Positions 1 to 8,754 of a stretch of 64,000 nt of DNA are shown here, in pieces. Within the stretch, counting starts at the first letter, position 1, and each line of letters begins with the position of its first letter. The translations under genes and the position numbers were made by a program. The notes beneath the pieces are model-generated. The model was not told the DNA's origin. It did no database searches and saw only the letters and a program-made list of their open reading frames with translations. Source of the stretch: Asticcacaulis sp. AC460 (lineage in GTDB: Bacteria; Pseudomonadota; Alphaproteobacteria; Caulobacterales; Caulobacteraceae); contig NZ_AWGD01000038.1 in assembly GCF_000495795.1 (NCBI RefSeq), forward strand, positions 52,608-116,607, written 5' to 3'.

Positions 1-248
1 GCGAAGAAGCCAATACCTTCCTGCGCGCGATCAATACCGGTCACCCGGGATCGTTCACCACCTGCCACGCCAATACCCCTAAGGGGGCTCTGGAGCAGGT
101 GGCACTGATGGTCTTGCAGTCGGGGACGCAACTGACGCGCAGCGAGACCCTGGCCTATGCCAGATCGCTGATCGATGTGGTGGTGCAATTGACCCGGCAC
201 GGCGGCGAGCGGCTGGTCAGCGATATCTACCTGCCGACGGCGGAGTAG
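1..248 (+). CDS. VirB11-type secretion ATPase, C-terminal end (partial)
   Basis: The reading frame enters from outside the window (first full codon at base 3) and stops with TAG at 246-248. The visible 81 residues contain FLRAINTGHPGS and TTCHANTPKGALEQV, which match the conserved region after Walker B in VirB11/TrbB hexameric ATPases that power type IV secretion or conjugation. The end of the protein (about 25 residues after LIDVVVQLTRHGG) is normal for the family, so it looks intact at this end. The Walker A half and the neighbouring virB genes lie outside, so whether this serves a type IV secretion system, a conjugative element or a CpaF-like pilus ATPase cannot be decided; the GHPGS-TTxHA pattern and short tail favour VirB11. 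Confidence 0.8.
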   Translation, partial: EEANTFLRAINTGHPGSFTTCHANTPKGALEQVALMVLQSGTQLTRSETLAYARSLIDVVVQLTRHGGERLVSDIYLPTAE

Positions 249-391
249 GCCCTGGGGCGGCCACAAATACAATAGATATTCCAAATGTCACAATTCGGGA
301 AAACTATGTCCCGTGTGACATGTTCGGCCGAAAGTTCCGCCGCAATGGCTTGATATCCCGGAGACTTCTGTCAATCCGGGGATTTTCGACC

Positions 392-1306
392 ATGCCTCAC
401 CATGACCATAACGACGAGTCCAGCCTCGACGATTTCATCAAATCCGCCATGCCGCGGCGCCGGGCGCTGTGGCTGATCGGCGGCGCCGCCCTTTCGACTT
501 CGGCCCTGGCAGCCTGCGGCGGCGGGGGCAGTGGCGGCTCGTCGACCAGTGTCAGCGTATCGACCTCGTCGAGTTCGACGTCCAGTTCGTCGTCATCGTC
601 GTCTTCGAGTTCGTCTTCCTCCAGTTCGTCATCGTCTTCGGCGGGGACCTGCATCGAACTGCCCGAAGAAACCAACGGGCCCTATCCGGGCGACGGCTCG
701 AACTCGGTGTCGGGTTCGGTGGTCAATATTCTGAACCAGAGCGGCGTGGTGCGCAGCGACATCCGCACCAGCATCGGCGCCTATTCCGGCACGGCGACGG
801 GCGTGAAGCTGGACCTGACCATCACCGTGGTCGACAAGAGCCTGGGATGCCAGCCGGTGTCGGGCTATGCCGTCTATATCTGGCACTGCACGGCCAACGG
901 CAACTATTCGCTCTATTCCAGCGGCTACACCACCCAGAACTACCTGCGCGGCGTCCAGGTCACCGACGCCAACGGCAAGGTCACCTTCACCACCATCTTC
1001 CCGGGCTGTTATAACGGGCGGATGCCGCACATCCACGTCGAGGTCTTCGCCGGCCTGTCGACCGCGACGACGCACGCCAATGCCGTCAAGACGACCCAGT
1101 TCGCCTTCGACCGGTCGGTGTGCCAGACCCTGTACACCACCAGCAGCCTGTACGGCTCCAGTTCGACAGCCCTGGCCGGCATCACCTTTGCCTCGGACAA
1201 TGTCTTCAACGACGACACGGCGGCGGAGCTGGCGGCCTCGACCGTGGCGATCAGCGGTGACGCGTCGTCGGGCTATACCGGCACGGTTACGCTGACGATC
1301 GCCTGA
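392..1306 (+). CDS. Lipoprotein-type intradiol ring-cleavage dioxygenase with poly-Ser linker
   Basis: 304 residues. The N-terminus has a twin-arginine-like stretch (PRRRALWLIGGAAL) and a lipobox ending LAAC at about residue 35, then a Gly- and Ser-only linker of about 45 residues, then a protocatechuate/catechol dioxygenase fold: a GPYPGDGSN opening, GYAVYIWHC, a YLRGVQVTD strand, and FPGCYNGRMPHIHVEVF carrying the Tyr and two His expected to bind non-haem Fe(III). Intradiol enzymes cleave catechol-type rings between the hydroxyls; exported versions may act on lignin-derived aromatics, which is an inference here. An upstream in-frame start at 320 exists, but starting at 392 places the signal correctly. 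The gene stands alone. Confidence 0.75.
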   Translation: MPHHDHNDESSLDDFIKSAMPRRRALWLIGGAALSTSALAACGGGGSGGSSTSVSVSTSSSSTSSSSSSSSSSSSSSSSSSSSAGTCIELPEETNGPYPGDGSNSVSGSVVNILNQSGVVRSDIRTSIGAYSGTATGVKLDLTITVVDKSLGCQPVSGYAVYIWHCTANGNYSLYSSGYTTQNYLRGVQVTDANGKVTFTTIFPGCYNGRMPHIHVEVFAGLSTATTHANAVKTTQFAFDRSVCQTLYTTSSLYGSSSTALAGITFASDNVFNDDTAAELAASTVAISGDASSGYTGTVTLTIA

Positions 1307-1400
1307 CGCTGGTGGCGTATTTGGGATACAGGCGGCGGCTTACCTGACAAAGTCAGGGGAAACGGTTTGGCGGCCGCAGATAGCGGGGTTATGGAATACC

Positions 1401-2123
1401 ATGGCCTCGCGTATCGACCAGCTGACCTATGCCATCGGGGACATCCATGGCTACGACGCCCTCTTCGAGCGGTTGATCGACCGCATTCGCAGCGATGCCG
1501 AGATGACCGGCGACCGGCCGCGTATCGTGCTTCTGGGGGACTATGTCGACCGCGGGCCGCAATCACGCCAGGTCCTTGAGCGGGTGATGGCCCTGCAGCA
1601 GGCGCGGTGGTGCGATGTCGTGGCGCTGAAAGGCAATCACGAGGCGGCGCTTCTGCACTTCCTGGTCAAACCGGAAAGCGGCGAAACCTGGCGGGACTGG
1701 GGTGCCGGCGCCACCCTGGCCTCCTATGGCGTTACCATGCCCTATTTCAGCCACGGCGCCGAGTTCTGGCGTGCCGTGCGCGACGGCTTCCTGGCGGTGC
1801 TGAAGCTCAGCCATCTCAACATGCTACACGCCATGCCGGTCAGTTTCCAGGCGGGTGACTACCTCTTTGTCCATGCCGGGGTCGATCCGGACCGGCCGTT
1901 GGAAGAGCAGGGGGCGGAAACCTTCATGTATATCCGCGGCCGCTTCCAGGAGGCGGAGCGGGCGTGTCAGTACGTGGTGGTGCACGGCCACACCCCTGAG
2001 ACTCCGGTCACACACCGCCGGTGGCGGATCGGCGTTGACAGCGGCGTCTATAGTGACGAGGTTCTGACAGCGGTGCGGCTGCATGGCGAGACCCGGGACC
2101 TGATTCAAGTGCGGACGGGTTGA
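1401..2123 (+). CDS. PPP-family serine/threonine phosphatase, copy 1
   Basis: 240 residues with the three metal-binding signatures of the phosphoprotein phosphatase superfamily in order: GDIHGYDALF (about residue 15), GDYVDRG (about 50) and GNHE (about 75), plus HAGVDPDRPLEEQ and VVVHGHTPE further on, which supply the remaining His ligands. Size and motifs match bacterial PrpA/ApaH-like phosphatases; the substrate (phosphoprotein or dinucleotide) cannot be told. It is followed after 45 bases by a close paralogue in the same direction. Confidence 0.85.
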   Translation: MASRIDQLTYAIGDIHGYDALFERLIDRIRSDAEMTGDRPRIVLLGDYVDRGPQSRQVLERVMALQQARWCDVVALKGNHEAALLHFLVKPESGETWRDWGAGATLASYGVTMPYFSHGAEFWRAVRDGFLAVLKLSHLNMLHAMPVSFQAGDYLFVHAGVDPDRPLEEQGAETFMYIRGRFQEAERACQYVVVHGHTPETPVTHRRWRIGVDSGVYSDEVLTAVRLHGETRDLIQVRTG

Positions 2124-2168
2124 GCCGCGCGATTGCGGTTTGAAATTCGCCGTGCCTTGTCCTACATC

Positions 2169-2900
2169 ATGAGCATGACATCCCGCATTGCACAATTGAC
2201 CTACGCCATCGGCGATATTCATGGCTATGACGCCCTGTTTGAACGTCTACTGGAGCGCATCCGCATCGATGCCGAGCTGATCGGGGAAAAGCCGCGGGTG
2301 ATCCTGCTGGGCGACTATATCGATCGTGGACCGGCCTCACGTCAGGTGCTGGATCGCGTCCAGCGCCTGCGAACGGCGGCGTGGTGCGACGCGGTGGTCA
2401 TCAAGGGTAACCACGAGGAACAGTTGCTGAAGTTCCTGGCCGACCCGATGACCGGCGAAACCTGGCGTATCTGGGGCGGGGCGGCGACAATGGCGTCCTA
2501 CGGCGTGACCATGCCCTATATGGCCAATGATCCGGTTGTCTGGGCCAATGTCCGCGACCGTTTCGCCGAGGCGTTCGATCCGGGGCACCTGGAGATGCTG
2601 CGGGAATTGCCGGTGTCGTTCCTGGATGGCGACTATTTGTTCGTCCATGCGGGAGTCGATCCGGACCGGCCTTTGGAAGAGCAGGGCGCGGAAACCTTCA
2701 TGTACATCCGTGGCCGCTTCCAGGCGGCGGAGAAGGCCTGTGACTATGTCGTGGTTCATGGTCACACGCCCGAGGAACCGGTGACGGATTTGCGATGGCG
2801 CATCGGCGTCGACAGCGGCGTCTACAAAGTCGGCATCCTGACGGCGGTGCGATTGCGCGGTGAAGAACGCAAGCTGTTTCAGGTGCGGGCGGACGGTTAA
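2169..2900 (+). CDS. PPP-family serine/threonine phosphatase, copy 2
   Basis: 243 residues from the ATG at 2169 (MSMTSRIAQLTYAIGDIHG), which aligns with the start of copy 1; the open frame extends upstream to 2133 without a convincing ribosome site. It has the same GDIHGYDALFERL, GDYIDRG, GNHEEQLLK, HAGVDPDRPLEEQGAETF and VVVHGHTPEEP motifs as its upstream neighbour and can be aligned to it with almost no gaps, so the pair is a tandem duplication. All metal ligands are kept in both, so both should be active. Its TAA stop overlaps the stop codon of the convergent glycosyltransferase gene in a shared TTAA. Confidence 0.85.
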   Translation: MSMTSRIAQLTYAIGDIHGYDALFERLLERIRIDAELIGEKPRVILLGDYIDRGPASRQVLDRVQRLRTAAWCDAVVIKGNHEEQLLKFLADPMTGETWRIWGGAATMASYGVTMPYMANDPVVWANVRDRFAEAFDPGHLEMLRELPVSFLDGDYLFVHAGVDPDRPLEEQGAETFMYIRGRFQAAEKACDYVVVHGHTPEEPVTDLRWRIGVDSGVYKVGILTAVRLRGEERKLFQVRADG

Positions 2901-4462
2901 AGCGACGCCGCTGCTTCGGATGGACGTTTCTTCATCGGCTGGCAGACCACCATCTTGACCGGCCAGTTGCGCAGTTCGCAGGCGTCGCGCGACAGCATCT
3001 GGTGGTAGGTCAGCGGGGCGTAGAACAGGTAGCTGGCCGCGATCAGCACGCTGATGCCGCACAGGATCGCAAAGCGGTGTTTGTCCAGAAAACCGACCTT
3101 GCGCGCCAGGATGCGGAACACCACCGGCAACAGCATGAAGCTCAGGGCCAGGCCGATGAAGTAGTGGTAGACGTACATGACGCGCTGGGTGCCCAGGTAG
3201 ATGTGGAACAGCCAGAAGATCATGAACATGGCGAAGAGGCCTTCCAGGCGATTGAAGTCCTCGGTATGGCCGTCATCGCTCAGCCGGCGGGCGCGCCGGG
3301 CGATGATAAGCCCCGCCGCGCCGACGATGCCGATGATGCCCAGTCCCCAGTTGACTGGATTGCCGACCATCTGGGTATAGGCCGTGCGCTTGCCATCGAA
3401 GTCCCAGCGGTAGTTGATGATCTTGTGCATGAACGGCCATAAAATCGGCTGCGAGCCGTTGGGCTCGGTCAGGATCGAGCCGGTGAAATCGCCCTTCATG
3501 TACTTGTAATAGTCGTAGCTGCCCGCCCAGATAACGGCCAGGTCCAGTGGCCGCTTATGGTTCAACCAGTCCTTGTAGGTCTGGCTCATGGCGCGCAGGT
3601 CGCGGTCGCCTGCCGGGGTGCCGGTCTGGGGCGGTTTGGGGTTGAGCACCACATGCAGGCTGAAGACGAGGGCGATCATGGCCAGGAAGCCGCCGGCGGC
3701 GACCGAACCGCGCGCCAAGGAACGGAGCAGGTTTTCGCGCGTGCGCAGGGTCCACAGGGCGCGGACCAGCGTAATGCCGCACAGCAGGACCATGACCAGC
3801 GAATTGACCTTGGTCATGAAGCTGAGACCGCACAGGATGCCGAAGGCGGCGAAGGTCAGCAATGGCCGTTTCGGCTCTCGGCCGAAGGTGGTCAGCCAGA
3901 CCAGTATCGATCCCAGGGTAAAGGTGAGCTGGTAGGAATCGAGGTGGGCGGCGCGGAAATGGACGATGTAACTGTTCTCGAACACGAACAGCAGCGAGAA
4001 GACGAAGGCCTCGAATGCCTCGTTCGTTAGTCGCAGCACGATCAGGTAGAAGAGCAGGGCGCCGGCCACCGCGAACAGGGCGGACGGCATGCGGATGGCG
4101 TTGAAGTCGTAGCCCTTGGGAATGATGCGCGTATCGAGCTTCTTGACCTCACCCAGGAAGTGGGTGTCGACCTTGTCATTGGCGTGGTCAAGGGTCTGGC
4201 CCAGGTCCATGAACATGAAACCCAGCGGCGGGTGCGAGGCGAACTGGGCCTTGTCTTCCTTATAACGCTCAGCGGCGGTGACGTAGTAGGACTCGTCCCA
4301 GAAAGCATTGGGCGGGTTGTTGACGTCGCGCAGGAAGTTGAAACAGGCCAGGACCAGGATCAGGGCACCCAATACCCAGCGCAGGGTCTGGTCGTCGGCG
4401 TTCCACAGCTTGTCGGCTAAGGCTTTGCTACGGCTGACGACGGACGCGAGAAAAGGGGACAT
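2897..4462 (-). CDS. PMT-family dolichyl/polyprenyl-phosphate mannosyltransferase-like membrane protein
   Basis: 521 residues with about ten hydrophobic segments. After the first membrane helix comes NAFWDESYYVTAAERY, the Asp-Glu loop typical of GT39 protein O-mannosyltransferases, followed by HPPLGFMFMDLGQ, another hallmark (the HPP motif). These enzymes transfer a sugar from a lipid-phosphate donor to proteins or envelope glycans on the outer face of the cytoplasmic membrane. The acceptor cannot be predicted. No sugar-metabolism gene lies next to it, and the downstream end overlaps the stop of the phosphatase gene on the other strand. Confidence 0.8.
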   Translation of the reverse strand: MSPFLASVVSRSKALADKLWNADDQTLRWVLGALILVLACFNFLRDVNNPPNAFWDESYYVTAAERYKEDKAQFASHPPLGFMFMDLGQTLDHANDKVDTHFLGEVKKLDTRIIPKGYDFNAIRMPSALFAVAGALLFYLIVLRLTNEAFEAFVFSLLFVFENSYIVHFRAAHLDSYQLTFTLGSILVWLTTFGREPKRPLLTFAAFGILCGLSFMTKVNSLVMVLLCGITLVRALWTLRTRENLLRSLARGSVAAGGFLAMIALVFSLHVVLNPKPPQTGTPAGDRDLRAMSQTYKDWLNHKRPLDLAVIWAGSYDYYKYMKGDFTGSILTEPNGSQPILWPFMHKIINYRWDFDGKRTAYTQMVGNPVNWGLGIIGIVGAAGLIIARRARRLSDDGHTEDFNRLEGLFAMFMIFWLFHIYLGTQRVMYVYHYFIGLALSFMLLPVVFRILARKVGFLDKHRFAILCGISVLIAASYLFYAPLTYHQMLSRDACELRNWPVKMVVCQPMKKRPSEAAASL

Positions 4463-4539
4463 GAACGGCTCTGGGCTGGCTTTTGGCTCTGAGGAGTCGC
4501 CAACGCTTATGCCCGAAAGATTTTGAGCTGCCTAGCCTC

Positions 4540-4995
4540 TTACGCGCTTTCGGCCAGGGGGTAGGCGGCGTCGATCATGGTGCTCGACAGCAGGCCATAG
4601 GCCTCGGTCCAGGCCTGGCGGGTGGCCAGGTCGAAGCGCTCGCCCAGGGCTTGGGCCAGGGTGGCGATCAGGGCGGCGCCGACCGTCACATAGTGTTCGG
4701 GTTGAACGCCGTAGGCGACATGGCGAAGGCCCAGCTCACGGACCGCTGGCAGGATGCGTTCAGGTTGGTGAAGCTGCGTCGCCACGAAATTCAGCGCCTG
4801 AAGCAGTTTCTTGCCCTGGGCGGCGAGGTCGCTCCTGAACATCGGTTTCAACGACGGATCGAGCACGAACAGATGCGTGTAGAAGACTTCGGCGGCCGTG
4901 GCGCCCAGGGTGACGACTTCGGCGTGGCTGGCCTGGACCAGGCGGATCTGAGCGGGAGTCATTTTGGCCTCGTGATGCGGTGCGGATGTCGCCAT
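4540..4995 (-). CDS. Single-domain globin (bacterial haemoglobin type)
   Basis: 151 residues, the full length of a Vitreoscilla-type or flavohaemoglobin N-domain globin with no reductase domain attached. FYTHLFVLDPSLKPMF is the CD region, and LGLRHVAYGVQPEHY contains the proximal haem-binding histidine in its usual LGxRHxxYGV setting. Such globins bind O2 or NO in the cytoplasm and are often induced under low oxygen or nitrosative stress. The start used is the ATG at 4995; the ATG 33 bases downstream (MTPAQ) also fits the family. A TTGACA-like hexamer lies in the region just upstream, but the promoter is not certain. Confidence 0.85.
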   Translation of the reverse strand: MATSAPHHEAKMTPAQIRLVQASHAEVVTLGATAAEVFYTHLFVLDPSLKPMFRSDLAAQGKKLLQALNFVATQLHQPERILPAVRELGLRHVAYGVQPEHYVTVGAALIATLAQALGERFDLATRQAWTEAYGLLSSTMIDAAYPLAESA

Positions 4996-5054
4996 CCTGA
5001 CCGCATCACGTCGCAGCCTAATGTCTCGTGCCCAAGTTTATTGTGTCAATTGTG

Positions 5055-6002
5055 TCAGTAGCCGGAACGATGGCCTTGCTTGTGCTTGTGTCCGCCATTG
5101 TGCCCGCCGTGGTGCGTGCCGCCGTTGCCGCTGTAGCCACCGCCATAATAGTAGCTGCCGCCGCCGTAGGACGAGGACGACGAATAGGTCGTCGAGCTGT
5201 AGCTGCTGCCGGTATAGGGCTTATAGCTGCCATAACCGGAGCTGTAGGCCTGCACCGGTGCGCCGGAGCCGTAGGACTGGCTGGAATAGTAGACCGGGCC
5301 CGATGTGTAGGTGGCGCAGGTGCAGGGCGCATAGGCCTGGGTCGTCGCCGGATAGCTGGTGTAGCCGCTGTCGTAATAGCCGACACCGTCGTCATAGCTG
5401 CTGTAGCCGCTGTTGGAATAGGTGGTCACCGGCTGGCAGGTGTAGCGCACGCCGCAGCCATCGGAATAGGCGGTCGTGGCGGGAGCGCTGTAGTAGGTGT
5501 CCTCGTCCGTATCAGGCTGGCTGTAGTAGGTTTCGCCGCCCTGGTAGGGCTGGCTGTAATAGCTGCCGCCTGAGGAATAGTAGGTTTGCGGCTGGCTTTG
5601 GTAATAGCCGCCCGAGCTGTAGGACGGTTGCTGATAATAGCCGCCATTGTCGTAGCCCTGAGGCTGCTGCTGATAGTCGCCGCCGCTGTTGTAGGCGCCG
5701 TCGGAATAGCCGCGGTCGTAGTTGCGGTCGTATTGCTTGCCGACCTTCGAGCCGATGACGCCGCCGATGATGGCGCCGCCGACCGTACCCAGGCCGCGCT
5801 CGTTCTTGGACACCTGCGAGCCCAGCAGCCCGCCGGCCACCGCCCCGACCACGGCGCCGGTGTTGCGACCCTTGTTCGGGTCACGTTGCTGATAATAGCC
5901 GTCGTCTTCGTAGTATTGCGCGTGCGCGACAACCGGCAGGACAAGGGCGGCGGCCAGGGTCAGGACGCCGATTTGCAGTTTGCGGTTCATGTTAAGGGTC
6001 AT
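5055..6002 (-). CDS. Exported Tyr/Ser/Gly-rich protein with glycine-zipper membrane segment
   Basis: 315 residues. A signal peptide ends near VVAHAQ (about residue 29). Residues about 45-85 form a glycine zipper (AVVGAVAGGLLGSQV...VGGAIIGGVIGSKVG), the 2TM pattern found in outer-membrane lipoproteins and surface proteins. The remaining two thirds is low-complexity sequence built from YYQ, YYSSGG, SYYSQP and similar units, ending in a His/Gly/Lys-rich tail (HHGGHNGGHKHKQGHRSGY). The start at 6002 has GGAGG 8 bases upstream. Function unknown; the build suggests a cell-envelope protein with a disordered, possibly adhesive surface region. Confidence 0.75.
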   Translation of the reverse strand: MTLNMNRKLQIGVLTLAAALVLPVVAHAQYYEDDGYYQQRDPNKGRNTGAVVGAVAGGLLGSQVSKNERGLGTVGGAIIGGVIGSKVGKQYDRNYDRGYSDGAYNSGGDYQQQPQGYDNGGYYQQPSYSSGGYYQSQPQTYYSSGGSYYSQPYQGGETYYSQPDTDEDTYYSAPATTAYSDGCGVRYTCQPVTTYSNSGYSSYDDGVGYYDSGYTSYPATTQAYAPCTCATYTSGPVYYSSQSYGSGAPVQAYSSGYGSYKPYTGSSYSSTTYSSSSSYGGGSYYYGGGYSGNGGTHHGGHNGGHKHKQGHRSGY

Positions 6003-6198
6003 GGGGGAGCACCTCCAGCGGTATTAACCAAATCTTAACATGCAGCCATGCTCCCCGCAGCGTAAAAAAACAATGGGGCGCGCCCGGTACGCGAAAACGG
6101 TAGCTGGCGACTTATGGCTTCTTGATGTTTCGGCGGGTTGATCCGCAAGGCGCGCCGGGAGGCTTCGCGGCATAGTGCGGCAAACCGGAGACCTCCCC

Positions 6199-6426
6199 AT
6201 GCGCCGTAATGTCATGAAACTGATCCCTGTGGTGGCTGCTTTGGCGGCAGTTGCCGTGGCCGCCTGCAATCCCAAAGGGGAGCATGTCACGGCCGAAGGT
6301 GACGAACTGTCGTCCGAATTTTCCAACTACGCCGAATCGGTGCCGCCGAAGAGCTTTGAGCCGGCCCTGCCGCCGGTCGACCTGCCGCAGATGCCGGATG
6401 CTTCGCAGAGCGCCGATTCGCGTTAA
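6199..6426 (+). CDS. Small lipoprotein, unknown function
   Basis: 75 residues from the ATG at 6199, which has GGAG at 8-base spacing; an earlier in-frame ATG at 6175 lacks one. The N-terminus [18 protein letters not shown] is a lipoprotein signal with the lipobox VAAC at about residue 23. The mature part is acidic and Pro-rich ([18 protein letters not shown]) without a recognised domain. Its TAA stop shares TTAA with the stop of the convergent dctA-like gene. Confidence 0.65.
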   Translation: MRRNVMKLIPVVAALAAVAVAACNPKGEHVTAEGDELSSEFSNYAESVPPKSFEPALPPVDLPQMPDASQSADSR

Positions 6427-7706
6427 GTCTTTGTCGGGTTTAAACCTGCTCTAAGCTTCGCCTTGTCTAGTTCGCCTTCCCAGCGCGAAATGACGACGCA
6501 GGCCACGCCGTTGCCGACGAAGTTGGTCAGGGCGCGGCATTCGCTCATGAATTTATCGATGCCCAGCACGATGGCCATGCCGGGCACCAGGGCCGGATTG
6601 ACCACCGCCAGGGTCGCGCCCAGCGTGATGAAGCCCGCGCCGGTCACGCCCGTGGCCCCCTTCGAGGTCAGCATGGCCACGCCTAGAAGCGTCAGTTGTT
6701 GCGTAAGGGTCAGGCCGTAACCCAGGGCCTGGGCGATGAACAGCGACGCCAGGGTCATGTAAATATTGGTGCCGTCGAGATTGAAACTGTAGCCCGTCGG
6801 GATGACCAGGCCGACCACGGGCTTTGAACAGCCGAGCGCCTCCATCTTGCGCATCAGGTTGGGCAGGGCGCTTTCCGAAGACGAGGTCCCCAGCACGATC
6901 AGCAGCTCGTCGCGCAGATAGGCGACGAAGCGGAAAATTGAAAAGCCGCACCACCAGGCGATCACGCCCAGAACGACAAAGATGAACAGGGCCGCCGTAA
7001 CATAGAAGGTGGCGATCAGGGCCAGCAGCGAGCCCAGCGCCGCGGCGCCGTACTTACCGAGCGTAAAGGCCATGGCCGCGGCGGCACCCAGCGGTGCCAG
7101 CTTCATGATCATGTTGATGATGTCGAAGACGACATGGCTGCCTTCGTCGATCAGGTTGCGTATCCCTTGCGCCGGTGGGCCGATCCTTTGCAGGGCAAAG
7201 CCGGTCAGGATGGCGACCAGCAGGACCTGCAGGATATTGCCCTCGGCCAGGCCGCTGAGCAGGGTATCGGGGATGATGTGCAGCAGGAAGTCGCTGAGGT
7301 TTTGATGGGTTTCTTCGGAGACGTATTTGGCCACGGCCGCAGCGTCGCCGGCGGCGTGCATCCCGGCGCCGGGGCGGACGAAATTCGCCACCAGAAGTCC
7401 GATGACCAAGGCGAAGGTCGAGACGATTTCGAAATAGAGGATGGTCTTGACGCCGACCCGGCCGACCTGTTTCGCCTCACTGACCTGGCCGATGCCCGAG
7501 ACGACGGTGCAAAAGACCAGGACGGCGATGGTCATCTTGATCAGCTTGATGAAGCCGTCGCCGATGGCCTTCATCCACGGTTGCGACGCGAACTGCGGCC
7601 ATAGCAGGCCGATGGCCGCGCCGAGGACCAAGCCGATCAGGACCTGGACGTAGAGTTGCCGCCAGATCGGTGTACTGGCCTTGGCGGAAAGCTCCGGTGA
7701 ATCCAT
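6423..7706 (-). CDS. dctA: DctA-type dicarboxylate:cation symporter (DAACS family)
   Basis: 427 residues, normal for DctA/GltP. Visible family features are the N-terminal [17 protein letters not shown] helix, [21 protein letters not shown], the re-entrant loop [18 protein letters not shown] (the Ser-rich hairpin), [20 protein letters not shown] (substrate- and ion-binding helix) and the [19 protein letters not shown] second hairpin. These trimeric inner-membrane carriers take up succinate, fumarate, malate or aspartate with cations. The Asn-Leu-Asp-Gly-Thr motif fits DctA better than GltP, but the substrate is inferred. No dctBD two-component genes lie nearby. Confidence 0.88.
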   Translation of the reverse strand: MDSPELSAKASTPIWRQLYVQVLIGLVLGAAIGLLWPQFASQPWMKAIGDGFIKLIKMTIAVLVFCTVVSGIGQVSEAKQVGRVGVKTILYFEIVSTFALVIGLLVANFVRPGAGMHAAGDAAAVAKYVSEETHQNLSDFLLHIIPDTLLSGLAEGNILQVLLVAILTGFALQRIGPPAQGIRNLIDEGSHVVFDIINMIMKLAPLGAAAAMAFTLGKYGAAALGSLLALIATFYVTAALFIFVVLGVIAWWCGFSIFRFVAYLRDELLIVLGTSSSESALPNLMRKMEALGCSKPVVGLVIPTGYSFNLDGTNIYMTLASLFIAQALGYGLTLTQQLTLLGVAMLTSKGATGVTGAGFITLGATLAVVNPALVPGMAIVLGIDKFMSECRALTNFVGNGVACVVISRWEGELDKAKLRAGLNPTKT

Positions 7707-7756
7707 GTTTCGCCCCTGTTTTGCGCGACCCTACAGGGGTTCGCGGAGAGCGACAA

Positions 7757-8713
7757 TCACTGCGTTTGGCTTAGGCTGGCCTTGATCAACTTGATGCGGG
7801 CACGGGCATTGGTGCCGGACACGACCCCGACCGTACCGGCGGAGGTAAAGGTAAGCGCCGTCAGCGAATAGGTGCCGGGCTGGAGCGTCTTGGTGACGCT
7901 GGCATCCAGGTCGTTACATTCTTCTGACGCGGCCCAAGCCAGCCCGACGAAGACGCTGCAGAACTTGGCCACCGTCTTGATGCCGTCGACGCCGAAAAAG
8001 CCCGAAGCGTCCGAGGCGGCACCGCCCAATATGCCCAGGGCGAAGACTTCGTTGCGCAGTTCGGCCGACATGGAGACGGCGGTCGTGGCGCCTGCCGGTA
8101 CGGTGAAGTCATAGGTGAGATAGCCGCTGTTGCTGCACACCCCGGCCTCGGCGGCCCAGACCGAGGTGTCCAGTGTGCCGCCGGAGATTGTCACCCCCGC
8201 GCCTGAAATGGCGCCGCAGCTTTGCTGGATATCCATCGCGAAGTCGGCGAGGCGGACGTCGGTGGTCGTCTTGACCGGGCCCGGAGGGGCGGGTGTGCCG
8301 TCATCGTCCTTGTAGCCGACGGCATAAAGCCCATCGACGATCCGGAACCTCATACCGGGATACAGCCGGGACAGTTCGGCGACCGTCAGGTTCCAATCGA
8401 ATTTGGCGGCCAGCAATGCCTTCTTGTAGCCCTTGCCGTGTTTGGCACGGAAGGCGGCGATGGCGGCCTGACGCTGTTTCGGATCGGTCATGGCCGCGAT
8501 GGCCTTGAGATCCTTGTCCATGGCGGCTTTCAACACCGGGTCGGCGGCCAGGGCCTGGGCGATGGCGCCGTCGTGACGGGCCAGGATGGCGCGGGCCTTG
8601 GTCTGGCTGGCCGGGCTGTAGATGGTCGCCGGCAGGGTTTTGGCGAAGGTGGTGACGGGGGCGGCCAAGGTGAGCAGGGCGACGGAAATGGCGAGGGAGG
8701 TAAAATAGCGCAT
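7757..8713 (-). CDS. Exported protein of unknown function
   Basis: 318 residues from the ATG at 8713, which has GGGAAG 7 bases upstream and gives a clean signal peptide (MRYFTSLAISVALLTLAA... ending TTFA). A longer frame to 8773 would run into the divergent gene and is rejected. The first half of the mature part is helical and Ala/Lys-rich; the second half is a beta-rich domain with four to five cysteines (SCGAIS, GVCSN, KFCSV, EECND) and ends in RIKLIKASLSQTQ. It resembles no family I can name. Probably periplasmic or secreted. Confidence 0.65.
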   Translation of the reverse strand: MRYFTSLAISVALLTLAAPVTTFAKTLPATIYSPASQTKARAILARHDGAIAQALAADPVLKAAMDKDLKAIAAMTDPKQRQAAIAAFRAKHGKGYKKALLAAKFDWNLTVAELSRLYPGMRFRIVDGLYAVGYKDDDGTPAPPGPVKTTTDVRLADFAMDIQQSCGAISGAGVTISGGTLDTSVWAAEAGVCSNSGYLTYDFTVPAGATTAVSMSAELRNEVFALGILGGAASDASGFFGVDGIKTVAKFCSVFVGLAWAASEECNDLDASVTKTLQPGTYSLTALTFTSAGTVGVVSGTNARARIKLIKASLSQTQ

Positions 8714-8754
8714 GGCGGACTTCCCGGCAGCTGGAAATGGCGCGATAAGGCGAC

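Noticed and set aside
1..248. Full type IV secretion locus
   Set aside because: Only the end of one ATPase gene is visible and no other secretion gene follows; the rest is outside the window.
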